Both the position numbers and the translations under genes were made by a program. The notes under the pieces were generated by a model. That model worked only from the letters and a program-made list of their open reading frames with translations. It was not told the origin of the DNA and searched no databases. Shown one piece after another: positions 26,656 through 35,734 of a stretch of 58,887 bases of DNA (positions are counted from its first letter, which is position 1; each line of letters starts with the position of its first letter). The DNA is from Lachnospiraceae bacterium (GTDB taxonomy: Bacteria > Bacillota > Clostridia > Lachnospirales > Lachnospiraceae): positions 1 to 58,887 of the forward strand of contig JALEPU010000069.1 in assembly GCA_022766905.1 (NCBI GenBank), written 5' to 3'.

Positions 26656-27423
26656 TTAACTCATTCTTGCACCTGTCACAGTCAGAACATCTCCGCTTAC
26701 ATAACTTCCCATATCAGATGCAAGGAACAGAACAGCTTTACCGACTTCTTCCGGATCGCCCATTCTCTGCATTGGAATCGTAGCCAGTTTCTTCTCCAGC
26801 TGTTCCGGTGTCAGTTTACTGTAATTTCTCTTAATCATATCTGTTGCAATGGTTCCAGGTGCTACAGCATTGACACGAATCTGATAAGGTCCCAGTAATT
26901 TTGCAGAATATTTTGTAAGAGCAATAATTCCTGCTTTGGAAGCCCCGTATTCAGGGCCTGTACTTCCACCTGTAATACCGGAAATAGAAGACATGTTTAC
27001 AATACTTCCATGTCCTTGTTTTTTCATAACTTCACTGCAATACTTCATGGTTAAAAATACGGAGCGAAGGTTCACATCCAATACAAGATCCCATTGTTCC
27101 GGTGTTGTTGTATCCAGATTTGTCATAAAAGAAACACCTGCATTATTTACCAGGATATCGATTTTTCCCCAGGTATCCATGGTAACTTTAACGGCTTCCT
27201 TTATGGTTTCTTCGGAAGAGGCATCTCCGACGACAAACTGAACTTCTGTTCCAAGGGCAATAAGCTCTTTTTCTGTTGCAATTCCGTTCTCGTCTTTTTT
27301 GATGTCGATAATCGTCATTCCTTTGAGTCCTGCTTTGCTTAAAGTCAACGCAATTGCTCTACCAATGCCTTGGCTTGCTCCTGTAATGATACATATTTGA
27401 TCTTTCAGAGATACTTCAAACAT
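26656..27423 (-). CDS. SDR-family NAD(P)-dependent oxidoreductase
   Basis: A classical short-chain dehydrogenase of about 255 residues. The start is ATG 27423 with AGGAGG upstream; a frame six codons longer would begin 3 bases from the kinase stop without a ribosome site. Seen: ITGASQGIGRAIA, the acidic IIDIKKDE after beta-2 (suggests NAD preference), VNNAGVSF, catalytic SSISG with YGASKAG, and an APGTIATDM loop. Members oxidise polyols and sugars or reduce 3-oxoacyl groups. The neighbours favour a polyol, ketose or sugar-acid substrate. Confidence 0.88.
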   Translation of the reverse strand: MFEVSLKDQICIITGASQGIGRAIALTLSKAGLKGMTIIDIKKDENGIATEKELIALGTEVQFVVGDASSEETIKEAVKVTMDTWGKIDILVNNAGVSFMTNLDTTTPEQWDLVLDVNLRSVFLTMKYCSEVMKKQGHGSIVNMSSISGITGGSTGPEYGASKAGIIALTKYSAKLLGPYQIRVNAVAPGTIATDMIKRNYSKLTPEQLEKKLATIPMQRMGDPEEVGKAVLFLASDMGSYVSGDVLTVTGARMS

Positions 27424-27443
27424 TCTATCCTCCTGTTCCAAGC

Positions 27444-28994
27444 CTATTTGAAATTCCGAATCTGCTCCAGCATATCAAATGTAGCTTTCATGTCTTCCCG
27501 TACAAGTTTATTCTGCATATTGTAGATACTGCGGTAATACTTTGTATTTTCCGGATTTGGTGTATAGACTTTCTTTGTCTCTAACCAGGAATTCAGAGAA
27601 TCCTTCAGATTATCGATATCGCCAACTGCATAGGCAGCTACTACAACGTTGGTCATAACAGCACCGCCTGCTTTTTTCAGAGTTGTAACTTTACTGTTCA
27701 ACATATCCGATTTAATCTGATTCCATAAATCACTTCTGCTTCCGCCTTCTGTGATGGTGATCTTATCCAGATTTACACCGGCATTTCGATAAACATCCGT
27801 AACACCGATATAATCATAGCCAATTGCTTCCAGAACAGCACGCCACAATACGCTCTGATCCGTATCCATGGTCATATTCAGGAAACATCCGCTGGCATTT
27901 GCGAAGTCTCCATATCCTCCTGTCAAATATGGAAGGAATAAGACACCATTGGATCCTGGAGGTACATCTTTTGATTTTTCTGATAAAATGTCATAATAAT
28001 CGCCATCATCAACTTTATCACAAATATTGTCTCGATACCATCTTAAGGACAATCCGCCTGTACGGATAAATCCCCAGTAGAAATATGTATTTTCCAGGGT
28101 ACCACTGTTAAAGATCAGACCGGAATCAGGTGTACTTAATTCTGGTTTAATTCCGTCTGTCGATACACAGAACATTGCACAGGTTCCTGCAACGTCTGCC
28201 GCCATATTGACATCGGTAAGACCACATCCTAACATCGACTGCATGGTATCACCAGCTCCGCCACAGATTGGTGTACCTTCGTTCAGGCCTGTGAATTCTG
28301 CCATTTCTTTTGTCAGACCACCAATAATATCCCATGGTTTGATAATCTTTGGCATATAAGAAGGATCAATTCCCAGAATATCAAGCTGTTCTTTTGACCA
28401 TTCTTTTTTGTAAATATTGTAACCAAGTCCCCATCCTGACATTGCGCCCCAGTCAATAAAAGCATCTTCTGCTTTTAAGCCTGCAAGTCTTGATAAAACA
28501 TATGGCGCATTATGCATAAATTTCTTTCCTTTTTGCTGGAATGCTTCATTGTTTGCTAAGAACCAGCGTGCAAACATTGCCGGGAACATACAGTTCGGAA
28601 CTGCATTTCCTGTCTCTTCTGCCCAGATAGACAGATTCTTTTTGGAGAGTTCTTCTACATCTTTCTGAGTTCTGGAATCCAGATAATTAATATAAGGTGT
28701 AATAGCCATACCATCTTCATCGACCCCCACGATTCCACAGATGATACCATCACCAAATATTGCTCTGATTTCAGAAGGATCAATTCCCTTTTCTTTTGCA
28801 ATATTTACACAGTCACGAATACCTTTTTTTACTGCATCCAGATACTCCTCTACATTCATCTCTACCCAGCCAGGATTCGGATAATAAAGAAATGTTGGAT
28901 AATTGCTTTCTGCAATACATTCCATCTCCAGGCTATAAATAACAACCTTTACACTCTGTGTTCCTGCATCAAACCCAATATAATATTTTCCCAT
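27444..28994 (-). CDS. FGGY-family carbohydrate kinase (first gene of operon)
   Basis: About 516 residues from ATG 28994 (GAAAGGAAG upstream). N-terminal GFDAGTQSVKVVIYS phosphate loop, GWVEMN near 43, then IFGDGIICGIVGVDEDG and YLDSRTQKDVEEL. C-terminal part with CGGAGDTMQSMLGCG, VAGTCAMFCVSTDG, EGGSRSDLWNQIKSDMLN and GAVMTNVVVAAYAVG. It is clearly FGGY but distant from glycerol kinase. The conserved hexapeptide region DGTSS/GITNQ is replaced by GDGIICG, suggesting an unusual substrate. It leads the transcript also carrying the SDR, second kinase and epimerase. Confidence 0.88.
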   Translation of the reverse strand: MGKYYIGFDAGTQSVKVVIYSLEMECIAESNYPTFLYYPNPGWVEMNVEEYLDAVKKGIRDCVNIAKEKGIDPSEIRAIFGDGIICGIVGVDEDGMAITPYINYLDSRTQKDVEELSKKNLSIWAEETGNAVPNCMFPAMFARWFLANNEAFQQKGKKFMHNAPYVLSRLAGLKAEDAFIDWGAMSGWGLGYNIYKKEWSKEQLDILGIDPSYMPKIIKPWDIIGGLTKEMAEFTGLNEGTPICGGAGDTMQSMLGCGLTDVNMAADVAGTCAMFCVSTDGIKPELSTPDSGLIFNSGTLENTYFYWGFIRTGGLSLRWYRDNICDKVDDGDYYDILSEKSKDVPPGSNGVLFLPYLTGGYGDFANASGCFLNMTMDTDQSVLWRAVLEAIGYDYIGVTDVYRNAGVNLDKITITEGGSRSDLWNQIKSDMLNSKVTTLKKAGGAVMTNVVVAAYAVGDIDNLKDSLNSWLETKKVYTPNPENTKYYRSIYNMQNKLVREDMKATFDMLEQIRNFK

Positions 28995-29063
28995 ATCGCA
29001 CTTCCTTTCAAGGGGAAAACTGTTATCACCTTTCTCTATCACGCGCGCAATTCTTATATTCCT

Positions 29064-29146
29064 ATTTTATAATTTGTCTATACAATTGTCAATATTTCCA
29101 GCTATTGAAAATATTTTCAATCCTTTTTCAAGAGAAAATATTTTCT
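29064..29146 (-). promoter_or_regulatory. Promoter and two palindromic operators of the kinase-SDR operon
   Basis: -35 TTGACA (29087-29092) and -10 TAAAAT (29064-29069) are 17 bases apart. Upstream of the -35 are two palindromes: TTGAAAATATTTTCAA at 29105-29120 and AGAAAATATTTTCT at 29133-29146. The first is centred 23 bp from the -35 centre. The position upstream of the promoter fits an activator. The same motif occurs at the other three regulon promoters. Confidence 0.75.
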
Positions 29147-29150
29147 ACCT

Positions 29151-29996
29151 CTATAATTTTCTATATTTTTCGAATATTTCGTTATTTTTTATGTTTTTTT
29201 CTGTATTTTCCAACAATTCTTCCAATACTTTTAAAACACCTTCACTTTGATTATCTTCTGCTACAAAGGATGCTGCTGCTTTGACTTCTTCTCTTGCATT
29301 GCCGATTGCAAAGCTGTATTTGGCCTGAGCCAACATCTCCAGATCATTGATATTATCTCCGAAAGCCAACGTTTCTTCTTTTGTAATCCCTAATATATCC
29401 TGGATTTTTTTCAATGCATGTCCCTTGCTTACATCTTTTTTTACAAGATCCATGAATCTGGTTCCTCCACAGGCTACCTGATGGGTCCTGCTCCATTTTG
29501 GATTAAATTCTTTTGCTGTTACTTCTTCAATATCTGTAGCACGATATACCGAATATTTCAGACACGGTTCCGGGATTTTTAGTAAATCATCCACCAGCTC
29601 ACAGTCATAACGGTATTTATCTTTCATTAAATGATATACTTCTTCTCCCCCTTTTTCATAATAGGACATATAACGGGTATCATACAAACACTGACATCCC
29701 GGCATTTTTCGGGTATCTTTTACAATTTCCTGGGAATCTTCTTTTGACATTGGTTCATGAAGCAGTTCTTCTCCCTGGTAAATGACAAAAGCTCCGTTTT
29801 CTGCAATGTATAATATATCATCTCTTACCGGTTCAAATAGTCGCTGAATACTGCGGTATTGCCTTCCGCTGGCAACACCAAACAGGACTCCTTTTTTCTT
29901 TAACTCCTTAATTACTTCATAGTATCTGGGACTTATTTGGGAAACACCATCAGGAATCAGAGTTCCATCTACATCTGTCACAAATAATTGAACCAT
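29151..29996 (-). CDS. HAD-superfamily phosphatase, Cof type (1)
   Basis: A 281-residue Cof-type (IIB) HAD hydrolase. Motif I is VTDVDGTLIPDG near residue 5, motif II the ASGR segment (GVASGRQYRSI), and the C-terminal motifs are KGHALKKIQ and AFGDNINDLEMLAQAKYSFA. Such enzymes dephosphorylate sugar phosphates or flavin phosphates. It lies 32 bases after a second HAD gene and forms a pair with it. Its substrate is unknown. Its 3' end almost touches operator 29133-29146. Confidence 0.9.
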   Translation of the reverse strand: MVQLFVTDVDGTLIPDGVSQISPRYYEVIKELKKKGVLFGVASGRQYRSIQRLFEPVRDDILYIAENGAFVIYQGEELLHEPMSKEDSQEIVKDTRKMPGCQCLYDTRYMSYYEKGGEEVYHLMKDKYRYDCELVDDLLKIPEPCLKYSVYRATDIEEVTAKEFNPKWSRTHQVACGGTRFMDLVKKDVSKGHALKKIQDILGITKEETLAFGDNINDLEMLAQAKYSFAIGNAREEVKAAASFVAEDNQSEGVLKVLEELLENTEKNIKNNEIFEKYRKL

Positions 29997-30028
29997 AATT
30001 AACTCTCCTTTTGTTTTTCCATGCTGCG

Positions 30029-30874
30029 TTATATGATTGAAAAATGTTTTAGCGCATCATAGATACCATCCTGATCAATCTCTTTTGTTACATATTTTGA
30101 AATATCTTTGACTTCCTGATAACTGTTTCCCATAGCAATGCTGTTTTCTACATGGGTCAGCATCGGAAGGTCATTTGGACTGTCTCCAAAGACATAACAG
30201 TTTCGTTTTTCTATCTGAAAATAATCTGCAAGAAAATCAATACAGGTTGCTTTTGTATAAATCAGCGGAAGAATTTCTGTAAAACCATTTCCATTTTCAA
30301 TTAACTGATATTTATCTCTGGTTTTTTGTAAAAAAGTATCATAATCACAGGAGGAAACCCGGAATGTAACCAGTTTATTGATTTCCATATTCTCTTCTCT
30401 ATCGCTTCGCAGCTCTGCATGATAATCTCTCTCATACAGTTTCAGAAACTTTCTGAAATTTTCATAACATCGCTTTTCCGCCGGCCGATGTTCTTCCCGT
30501 TCCCGGACAGCACTTAAAACATCGATTGCTTCTTCCCCAAAATAACAGTATCTGGGTCCCTGGAAAATCCCCTGCATTTCAGAAGCCTGCATAGCATCAC
30601 GTAGAAAACAAATATCATCTTTGGGCACAAACTTTTCAAATAACACTTTTCCCTGATATTCAATATGACTTCCGCATCCGTACGCAAAGCCGTCAATTGC
30701 AATTTCCTGAAGGCATGCCGGAATAAAAGATTTACACCTTCCGGTATTGATAAAAATCAAATGTCCCTTATCATGGGCTTTTTTGATTCCTTCGATAGCA
30801 CTTTCCGGTACTTGCTGCGTTCTTCCGTCCATCAAAGTCTCATCAATATCAAAAAATAATATTTTTCGTGACAT
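30029..30874 (-). CDS. HAD-superfamily phosphatase, Cof type (2)
   Basis: A 281-residue Cof-type HAD hydrolase with motif I FFDIDETLMDG (DxDET rather than the usual DGT), motif II INTGRCKSF, the lysine in IYTKATCID, and FGDSPNDLPMLTHVENSIAMGN. Only moderately similar to its neighbour, so the pair is old. It follows the RLP operon on the same strand after a 170-base gap holding a strong hairpin. It may be expressed by read-through from the RLP transcript. Confidence 0.9.
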   Translation of the reverse strand: MSRKILFFDIDETLMDGRTQQVPESAIEGIKKAHDKGHLIFINTGRCKSFIPACLQEIAIDGFAYGCGSHIEYQGKVLFEKFVPKDDICFLRDAMQASEMQGIFQGPRYCYFGEEAIDVLSAVREREEHRPAEKRCYENFRKFLKLYERDYHAELRSDREENMEINKLVTFRVSSCDYDTFLQKTRDKYQLIENGNGFTEILPLIYTKATCIDFLADYFQIEKRNCYVFGDSPNDLPMLTHVENSIAMGNSYQEVKDISKYVTKEIDQDGIYDALKHFSII

Positions 30875-30910
30875 TTTTTTTCCTTCTTTCTGTGATCACA
30901 TAGATATGCA

Positions 30911-30944
30911 TAAAGCTGCCGCTAATTAATTAGCAGCAGCTTTA
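30911..30944 (-). terminator. Strong hairpin after the RLP gene
   Basis: TAAAGCTGC (30911-30919) pairs with GCAGCTTTA (30936-30944) around the perfect palindrome CTAATTAATTAG. No T-run follows on the minus strand, so termination may be partial. Confidence 0.6.
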
Positions 30945-31044
30945 CTGATATGTCGTAGTTCATACAACAAAGGAGTTTTTGTTTCATACTTAGGTAATAC
31001 TTTGGCTTCTAAATAAAATCTTTTTTGGGGCAAACAGTCTTTAC

Positions 31045-32382
31045 TTAGATAGCGTATAAGTCTTTGCTGTGGTCTTCGCCGTAGATTCCCCATTTATTGA
31101 TAGACCATGTAAGTTCCGGAGAATTCTTAGCTGCCTCACGAAGAGGAACATCGTTCATACATGCATCAATTGCTACACGGAATGCTTTTGCTCCAGCCTG
31201 AGGTCCCATGCCATGACCATGGATACCAGCGCCTACGCCAAGGAGAACGTCGTTGCCACAGTCTCTCATAAATCTTGGAACTAATCCAGGAACAACACCG
31301 CCGCCTACGAATGGAAGGGATGGTTTCAGGTCATAGAATTTTGCTTTTGTTGTAATAATATTTGTAATATAGTTATCAAATGTGTTGTCGAATTTACCGT
31401 ATGGAGGCTGAGTTAAATAAATATCACATCCACACAGTCTGACTAATTTCAAAACAACTTTGGAGCTCATGCCCTGATATGGCGAACAGGTGAAAGCACC
31501 ATTGAAGCAGGAATGTCCAAGGATTGGTACAGTAATATCCGGGTCTTCTGCTAACATTCTCAGTGCGGAGTATCCGATACCGTGAACATCAACCATGATA
31601 CAATTACCACCATTTTCAATAACTGTCATTGCGTTATCTTTTAATCTGGATACTTCGTCAGTGATGTTACAAGCATACATGGTTGTTTCGCCTTTTTTCT
31701 CATCTGCCCTGTGAGCTGCTTCCATATTTGCTTTTACACGATCAGCCAGTTTGTTGAAGGAACGATCTCCACCGATTAACTCATCGTCTTTGATAATATC
31801 AACGCCGCCTGCAGCAGCTTCGTAGAATAATTTTGCTCCAACATCAGGTGTATATCCTGTACATGGTTTGATCATGTTATTTAATAACGGTCTGTCATAT
31901 GCGCCAAGGATCTTTCTTACGCCATCAATACCAAATTTTGGTCCCTGGAATTTATCAGCAAATTTCTTAGGGAAGTCAATATCCAATAATTTCAGGTAAG
32001 GCATAGACATAATGTTACCGGTAATTGTAGCAATTAATAATGGAATGTTATCTTCAATATTTGCTACCGGGTAACCAATACGAATTACATAGAAACGTAA
32101 TCCATTGACAGACAGGTTCACATTGGTCTGATTTTCATATGCAGGAACTTCATATATGCTCAAAATTTTGGAAGCATATTTTGCTCTTACTTCATCAGTT
32201 TCTTCCGGAACATCAATCCAGGATCCTGTTGTCTGCTCAATACCAATACTTGCTGCTTTTACAATGGCACATTCTTCTTTGTCAGCACCGACTAAATATG
32301 TACCTACACATAAGTCGTCCATATCACAGCCTTCATAAAGGGGGTTTAATAAGGTGCTAAACATTCTGTCCTGTTGAATCAT
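31045..32382 (-). CDS. RuBisCO-like protein (form IV type, RLP)
   Basis: A 445-residue RuBisCO large-subunit fold. By motif alignment it keeps N123 (TGN), K172 (IKPC), the metal cluster K198, D200 and E201 (IIKDDE), H290 (ILGHS), the loop-6 lysine K330 (YGK) and the glycine-rich GVGAGIHGHGMGPQAGAKAFR. It lacks several carboxylase residues: the arginine after H290 is S291, the second active-site histidine is Y322, and the SGGM serine is glycine (FVGGG, about 359-362). So it keeps the enolising metal site but should not be a CO2-fixing RuBisCO. It begins 18 bases after the DUF1667 gene, so it is the last gene of the glpA-like operon. Known RLPs act as enolases, isomerases or oxo-sugar-phosphate decarboxylases; the reaction here is open. 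Confidence 0.93.
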   Translation of the reverse strand: MIQQDRMFSTLLNPLYEGCDMDDLCVGTYLVGADKEECAIVKAASIGIEQTTGSWIDVPEETDEVRAKYASKILSIYEVPAYENQTNVNLSVNGLRFYVIRIGYPVANIEDNIPLLIATITGNIMSMPYLKLLDIDFPKKFADKFQGPKFGIDGVRKILGAYDRPLLNNMIKPCTGYTPDVGAKLFYEAAAGGVDIIKDDELIGGDRSFNKLADRVKANMEAAHRADEKKGETTMYACNITDEVSRLKDNAMTVIENGGNCIMVDVHGIGYSALRMLAEDPDITVPILGHSCFNGAFTCSPYQGMSSKVVLKLVRLCGCDIYLTQPPYGKFDNTFDNYITNIITTKAKFYDLKPSLPFVGGGVVPGLVPRFMRDCGNDVLLGVGAGIHGHGMGPQAGAKAFRVAIDACMNDVPLREAAKNSPELTWSINKWGIYGEDHSKDLYAI

Positions 32383-32400
32383 AATAAATTACCTCCATTT

Positions 32401-32769
32401 TTATATTTGATTTATATTTCTTGCTGCTACAAGATCAACTCCTGTGCCGCATAGATTGCTTTTTACAACATCACCGATTTTAATCGGTGCATTTACCTCT
32501 ATTCTGCAGGATTCTTTTGCACATTCCATTAACATGCTTTTTGGAACTGCTCCTTTTGTCTTTACAGGAACCAAAGGAAGATCTCCACCTGCTACTTTTA
32601 CTGTTGATGTAAAGATTCTTACTGGTGCTGTAAATTCGTTTTTCGCATATTCTTCTCCGTTTTTACAGCCATAACCGGATACGGAAAGAATATGATTCTC
32701 ATCATCATGAGTCAGAGTTACTTTACATCCTTTCGGACATCCAATACAGATAATATGAACCTCTGCCAT
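32401..32769 (-). CDS. DUF1667 protein, partner of the GlpA-like dehydrogenase
   Basis: A 122-residue cysteine-rich protein from ATG 32769, chosen because AGGAGG lies 9 bases upstream; an in-frame GTG six bases earlier sits too close to that site. Motifs: CIGCPKGCKV near residue 10, then GYGCKNGEEYA, AKESC and SNLCGTGVDLVAA. DUF1667 proteins usually follow a GlpA-like and an FAD/NAD oxidoreductase gene in Clostridia, as here, and probably carry a metal or Fe-S centre for electron transfer. It lies 13 bases after the FAD enzyme gene. Confidence 0.9.
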   Translation of the reverse strand: MAEVHIICIGCPKGCKVTLTHDDENHILSVSGYGCKNGEEYAKNEFTAPVRIFTSTVKVAGGDLPLVPVKTKGAVPKSMLMECAKESCRIEVNAPIKIGDVVKSNLCGTGVDLVAARNINQI

Positions 32770-32782
32770 TTTCACATTCCTC

Positions 32783-34048
32783 CTATTCTACTACAGATAC
32801 AGAAATCTCTTTCGTATCGTCGGTTAATTTTACGGTTGGTAATGCAAGGGTAACCATGGAACCAGGTTCTACGATGTCTTTCTTGAACTGAGCCAATACC
32901 TCGCCCTTGTCATCTGTAATCACCATCCTGATATTTTCTTTTGGATTTTTCACTCTCATGTAAAGCTTGATCAGCTTCTGAGCCTTATCATCAAAATCAA
33001 TGGATTGTGGTACAATGTAACCGATATTTTCACCTGGTGTTACTTTAATCGGATTCTTTCTCTCTTCGTATTCACCAAGAATATATCCTGCAGCTGCACG
33101 ACCGGCCAATTCAGATTCTTCTGTAACGTTATCAACCAAATCGTGTACATGAAGCACGTTACCACAGGCAAAGATCCAATCTACACTGGTTCTTCTCTTT
33201 TCATCCGTAACTGCACCCTTTGTTACCGGATCCAGCTTAATTCCAACTTTTTTGGAAAGCTCGTTTTCAGGAACAAGGCCAACAGAAAGAAGAAGGGTAT
33301 CACATGGAACAAAAATTTCTGTTTCCGGAATCGGATTCTTGTTTTCATCTACTTCAGCAATCGATACACCGGTCAGTCTTTCTTTTCCATGGATCTTCGT
33401 AACCGTATGGCTTAAGTAAAGAGGAATTCCAAAGTCATCCAGACACTGTACTTTATTTCTCACAAGTCCTGTGGAATATGGCATAAGCTCTAAAACACCT
33501 TTTACATTTGCGCCTTCAAACGTCATACGTCTTGCCATAATCAGTCCAATATCACCGGAACCTAAGATCACGATTTCTTTTCCTGGTAAATATCCATTGA
33601 TGTTTACATAACGCTGAGCTGTTCCTGCTGTCATAACGCCGGATGGACGATCTCCAGGAATTGTAATGGATTCACGGGTTCTCTCTCTACAACCCATTGC
33701 CAGAATCACTGCTTTGGTTTCAACTTCAAAAAGTCCATCTGTGCCATTGACTGCAATTACTTTTTTATCTTCCTGAATATCCATGACCATGGTATTTACT
33801 TTCACGTCGATATCAGAAGCTTCTACCTGATCAGAAAATCTGGTTGCATATTCAGGCCCGGTTAATTCTTCTTTGAAATACTGGAGACCAAATCCATTAT
33901 GAATACACTGCTCTAAAATACCGCCTAACTTGGATCCTCTTTCGCAAATGAGAATTTTCTCAATTCCTGCTTTTCTTGCTTCCAAAGCTGCTGCCATTCC
34001 AGCAGGACCGCCGCCAATTACAACAATATCATAATTTAATTTTTTCAT
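32783..34048 (-). CDS. FAD/NAD(P)-dependent oxidoreductase of the glycerol-3-phosphate dehydrogenase operon
   Basis: A 421-residue pyridine nucleotide-disulfide type oxidoreductase. Dinucleotide-binding motifs: VVIGGGPAGMAAALEA at the start (FAD) and VILGSGDIGLIMARRM near 165 (NAD). Also LAMGCRERTRESI and the FAD-closing WIFACGNVLHVHDLVDNV. No CxxxxC redox disulfide is seen, so it is an electron relay from the GlpA-like subunit to NAD rather than a disulfide reductase. It overlaps the end of the GlpA-like gene by 20 bases, which suggests coupled translation of an enzyme complex. Confidence 0.92.
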   Translation of the reverse strand: MKKLNYDIVVIGGGPAGMAAALEARKAGIEKILICERGSKLGGILEQCIHNGFGLQYFKEELTGPEYATRFSDQVEASDIDVKVNTMVMDIQEDKKVIAVNGTDGLFEVETKAVILAMGCRERTRESITIPGDRPSGVMTAGTAQRYVNINGYLPGKEIVILGSGDIGLIMARRMTFEGANVKGVLELMPYSTGLVRNKVQCLDDFGIPLYLSHTVTKIHGKERLTGVSIAEVDENKNPIPETEIFVPCDTLLLSVGLVPENELSKKVGIKLDPVTKGAVTDEKRRTSVDWIFACGNVLHVHDLVDNVTEESELAGRAAAGYILGEYEERKNPIKVTPGENIGYIVPQSIDFDDKAQKLIKLYMRVKNPKENIRMVITDDKGEVLAQFKKDIVEPGSMVTLALPTVKLTDDTKEISVSVVE

Positions 34049-35525
34049 GGCTGCCTCCTTCCTGTAAAGCCAGTTCCTTTGCTCTCATTGCTAAAATCCT
34101 GGAATCTCTTCCTCTCTTTGTAACATCCAGTGGAGAAATTCCCAATTCTTTTTCAATGATGCTGACTACTCTCGGTCCACAGAAACCTCCCTGGCATCTT
34201 CCCATGCCGGCACGAGTTCTACGTTTTACTGCGTCTAAACAGGTGGCTGGAATTGGTCTTCTGATTGCATCTAAGATTTCACCTTTGCTGATGGATTCAC
34301 ATCTGCAGATAATCTGGCCATAATCAGGATTCTGTGCAATCAACTGACTTCTTTCTTCATAAGAAAGTTTATTTAAAATAATTGGGGCAGGACGTCCTAC
34401 CACATAATCTGCTTTTTCACTGAAATCCAAGTCTTCCCCAACTTCACGAACCAGCTCTTCTACCATCTCGGCAATGGCCGGTGCGGAAGATAAACCAGGT
34501 GACTGGATACCGGCTAAGTTAATCATTCCTCTTACTGTCTTTGCATGAGAAATAATAAAATCTTCTGTATTTGCTACTGCTCGAAGGCCTGCAAAAGTTG
34601 TAGTAACATCTCCCATACGAGGAAGTTTCGGGAACAGCTGATGAATCATAGTGCCGTAAATATTGTTCAGTGCATCTGCTGTTGTGGCAAAATCAGTTTT
34701 GTCCTCCATCATCTCCGCATTGGAACCTGCAAGAATATTGCCCTCTGTTGTTGGAAGAATAATCATTCCTTTGGAGTATTCTGTTGGTGCGGAATAAATT
34801 GCATGTTTTACATGATCGCCATACTGTTTATCAAAGAGGAAATACTGGCCTTTTCTTGGTTTAACGGTAAAATCAATTTCCTCAACCATTGCTGCAATTT
34901 TATCGGAATAAAGGCCTGCTGCATTGATAACAACCTTCGGATAAAATACTCCATTTGTAGTAATAACAGATTCGATTTTCTGATCTTTTACTTTGATATC
35001 TGTTACTTCTGTATTCAGTAAAACCTTTGCACCATTTAATACTGCATTTTCTGCCAGCCCCATGGTAAGCTCAAATGGATTCAGAACTCCTGTATTTGGA
35101 TTATACAAACCAAATTTTACTTCTGGATTCATGTTGGGTTCCATCTCCAGCATTTCTTCCCGATTCAGCATTTTCATGCCTTTAATACCATTTTCATTTG
35201 CCATCTCCATCTGATGTTTCATGATTTCCATATCTTTATCTTCAAAACCTGCTACAATGGAACCGATAATATTAAGATCTACATGAAGTTCATCACATAA
35301 TTTTCTGTAAATCTCTTTGTTTGCTTTTAAACATAACTGGCCTTTCAGTTTATGTTTATCTACATTGTAACCATCATGAAGCATTGATGAGTTCGCTTTG
35401 CTTGTTCCGGTACAAATATCGCTTTCCTTCTCCACTAAAGTGATATCCAGATTGTATTTGCAAAGCTGATGAGCAATAGCCGATCCAATTACTCCACCAC
35501 CAATAATCAAAACATCCGTTTTCAT
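34029..35525 (-). CDS. GlpA-like FAD-dependent glycerol-3-phosphate (or polyol phosphate) dehydrogenase
   Basis: A 498-residue protein. N-terminal FAD/DAO domain (VLIIGGGVIGSAIAHQL; VEKESDICTGTSKANSSMLHDGYN; INAAGLYSDKIAAM; GLRAVANTEDFIISH), then a C-terminal BFD-like [2Fe-2S] domain with CRCESISKGEI and CLDAVKRRTRAGMGRCQGGFC. It oxidises glycerol-3-phosphate to dihydroxyacetone phosphate in known systems. The related EryB oxidises erythritol phosphate, so a larger polyol phosphate is possible. It is first in the operon with the FAD/NAD partner, DUF1667 and the RLP. Confidence 0.9.
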   Translation of the reverse strand: MKTDVLIIGGGVIGSAIAHQLCKYNLDITLVEKESDICTGTSKANSSMLHDGYNVDKHKLKGQLCLKANKEIYRKLCDELHVDLNIIGSIVAGFEDKDMEIMKHQMEMANENGIKGMKMLNREEMLEMEPNMNPEVKFGLYNPNTGVLNPFELTMGLAENAVLNGAKVLLNTEVTDIKVKDQKIESVITTNGVFYPKVVINAAGLYSDKIAAMVEEIDFTVKPRKGQYFLFDKQYGDHVKHAIYSAPTEYSKGMIILPTTEGNILAGSNAEMMEDKTDFATTADALNNIYGTMIHQLFPKLPRMGDVTTTFAGLRAVANTEDFIISHAKTVRGMINLAGIQSPGLSSAPAIAEMVEELVREVGEDLDFSEKADYVVGRPAPIILNKLSYEERSQLIAQNPDYGQIICRCESISKGEILDAIRRPIPATCLDAVKRRTRAGMGRCQGGFCGPRVVSIIEKELGISPLDVTKRGRDSRILAMRAKELALQEGGSHEKIKL

Positions 35526-35609
35526 ATTAGCGCTCCTTCCTATACATAATGTTTCTTATCGGGCTATGAATGTATCCGTCCAAACCCAAACTATTTACTT
35601 TGTGATTTA

Positions 35610-35678
35610 AGTATAGCAATCCCATATTTCACTATCAATATGGAAAAAATTTTCTTCCCACCCATGAAAATATTTTCA
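35610..35678 (-). promoter_or_regulatory. Promoter and two operators of the glpA-like/RLP operon
   Basis: -35 TTGATA (35633-35638), 17 bases, -10 TATACT (35610-35615). Operators: GGAAAAAATTTTCT at 35642-35655, centred 13 bp from the -35 centre, and the perfect TGAAAATATTTTCA at 35665-35678. The layout matches the glpK and cupin promoters. Confidence 0.78.
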
Positions 35679-35687
35679 CATATCAGC

Positions 35688-35725
35688 AAGAAAGGACTAT
35701 TATGTAAACATAATAGTCCTTTCTT
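35688..35725 (-). terminator. Terminator of glpK
   Basis: AAGAAAGGACTATTATG (35688-35704) is perfectly complementary to 35709-35725, a 17-bp stem with a 4-base loop and a T-rich 3' arm, starting 10 bases after the glpK stop. It separates glpK from the next promoter. Confidence 0.85.
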
Positions 35726-35734
35726 CCTATATTA

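Noticed and set aside
31045..32382. A true CO2-fixing RuBisCO
   Set aside because: Conserved Arg, second His and Ser of carboxylases are replaced by S291, Y322 and Gly, and no phosphoribulokinase is present.
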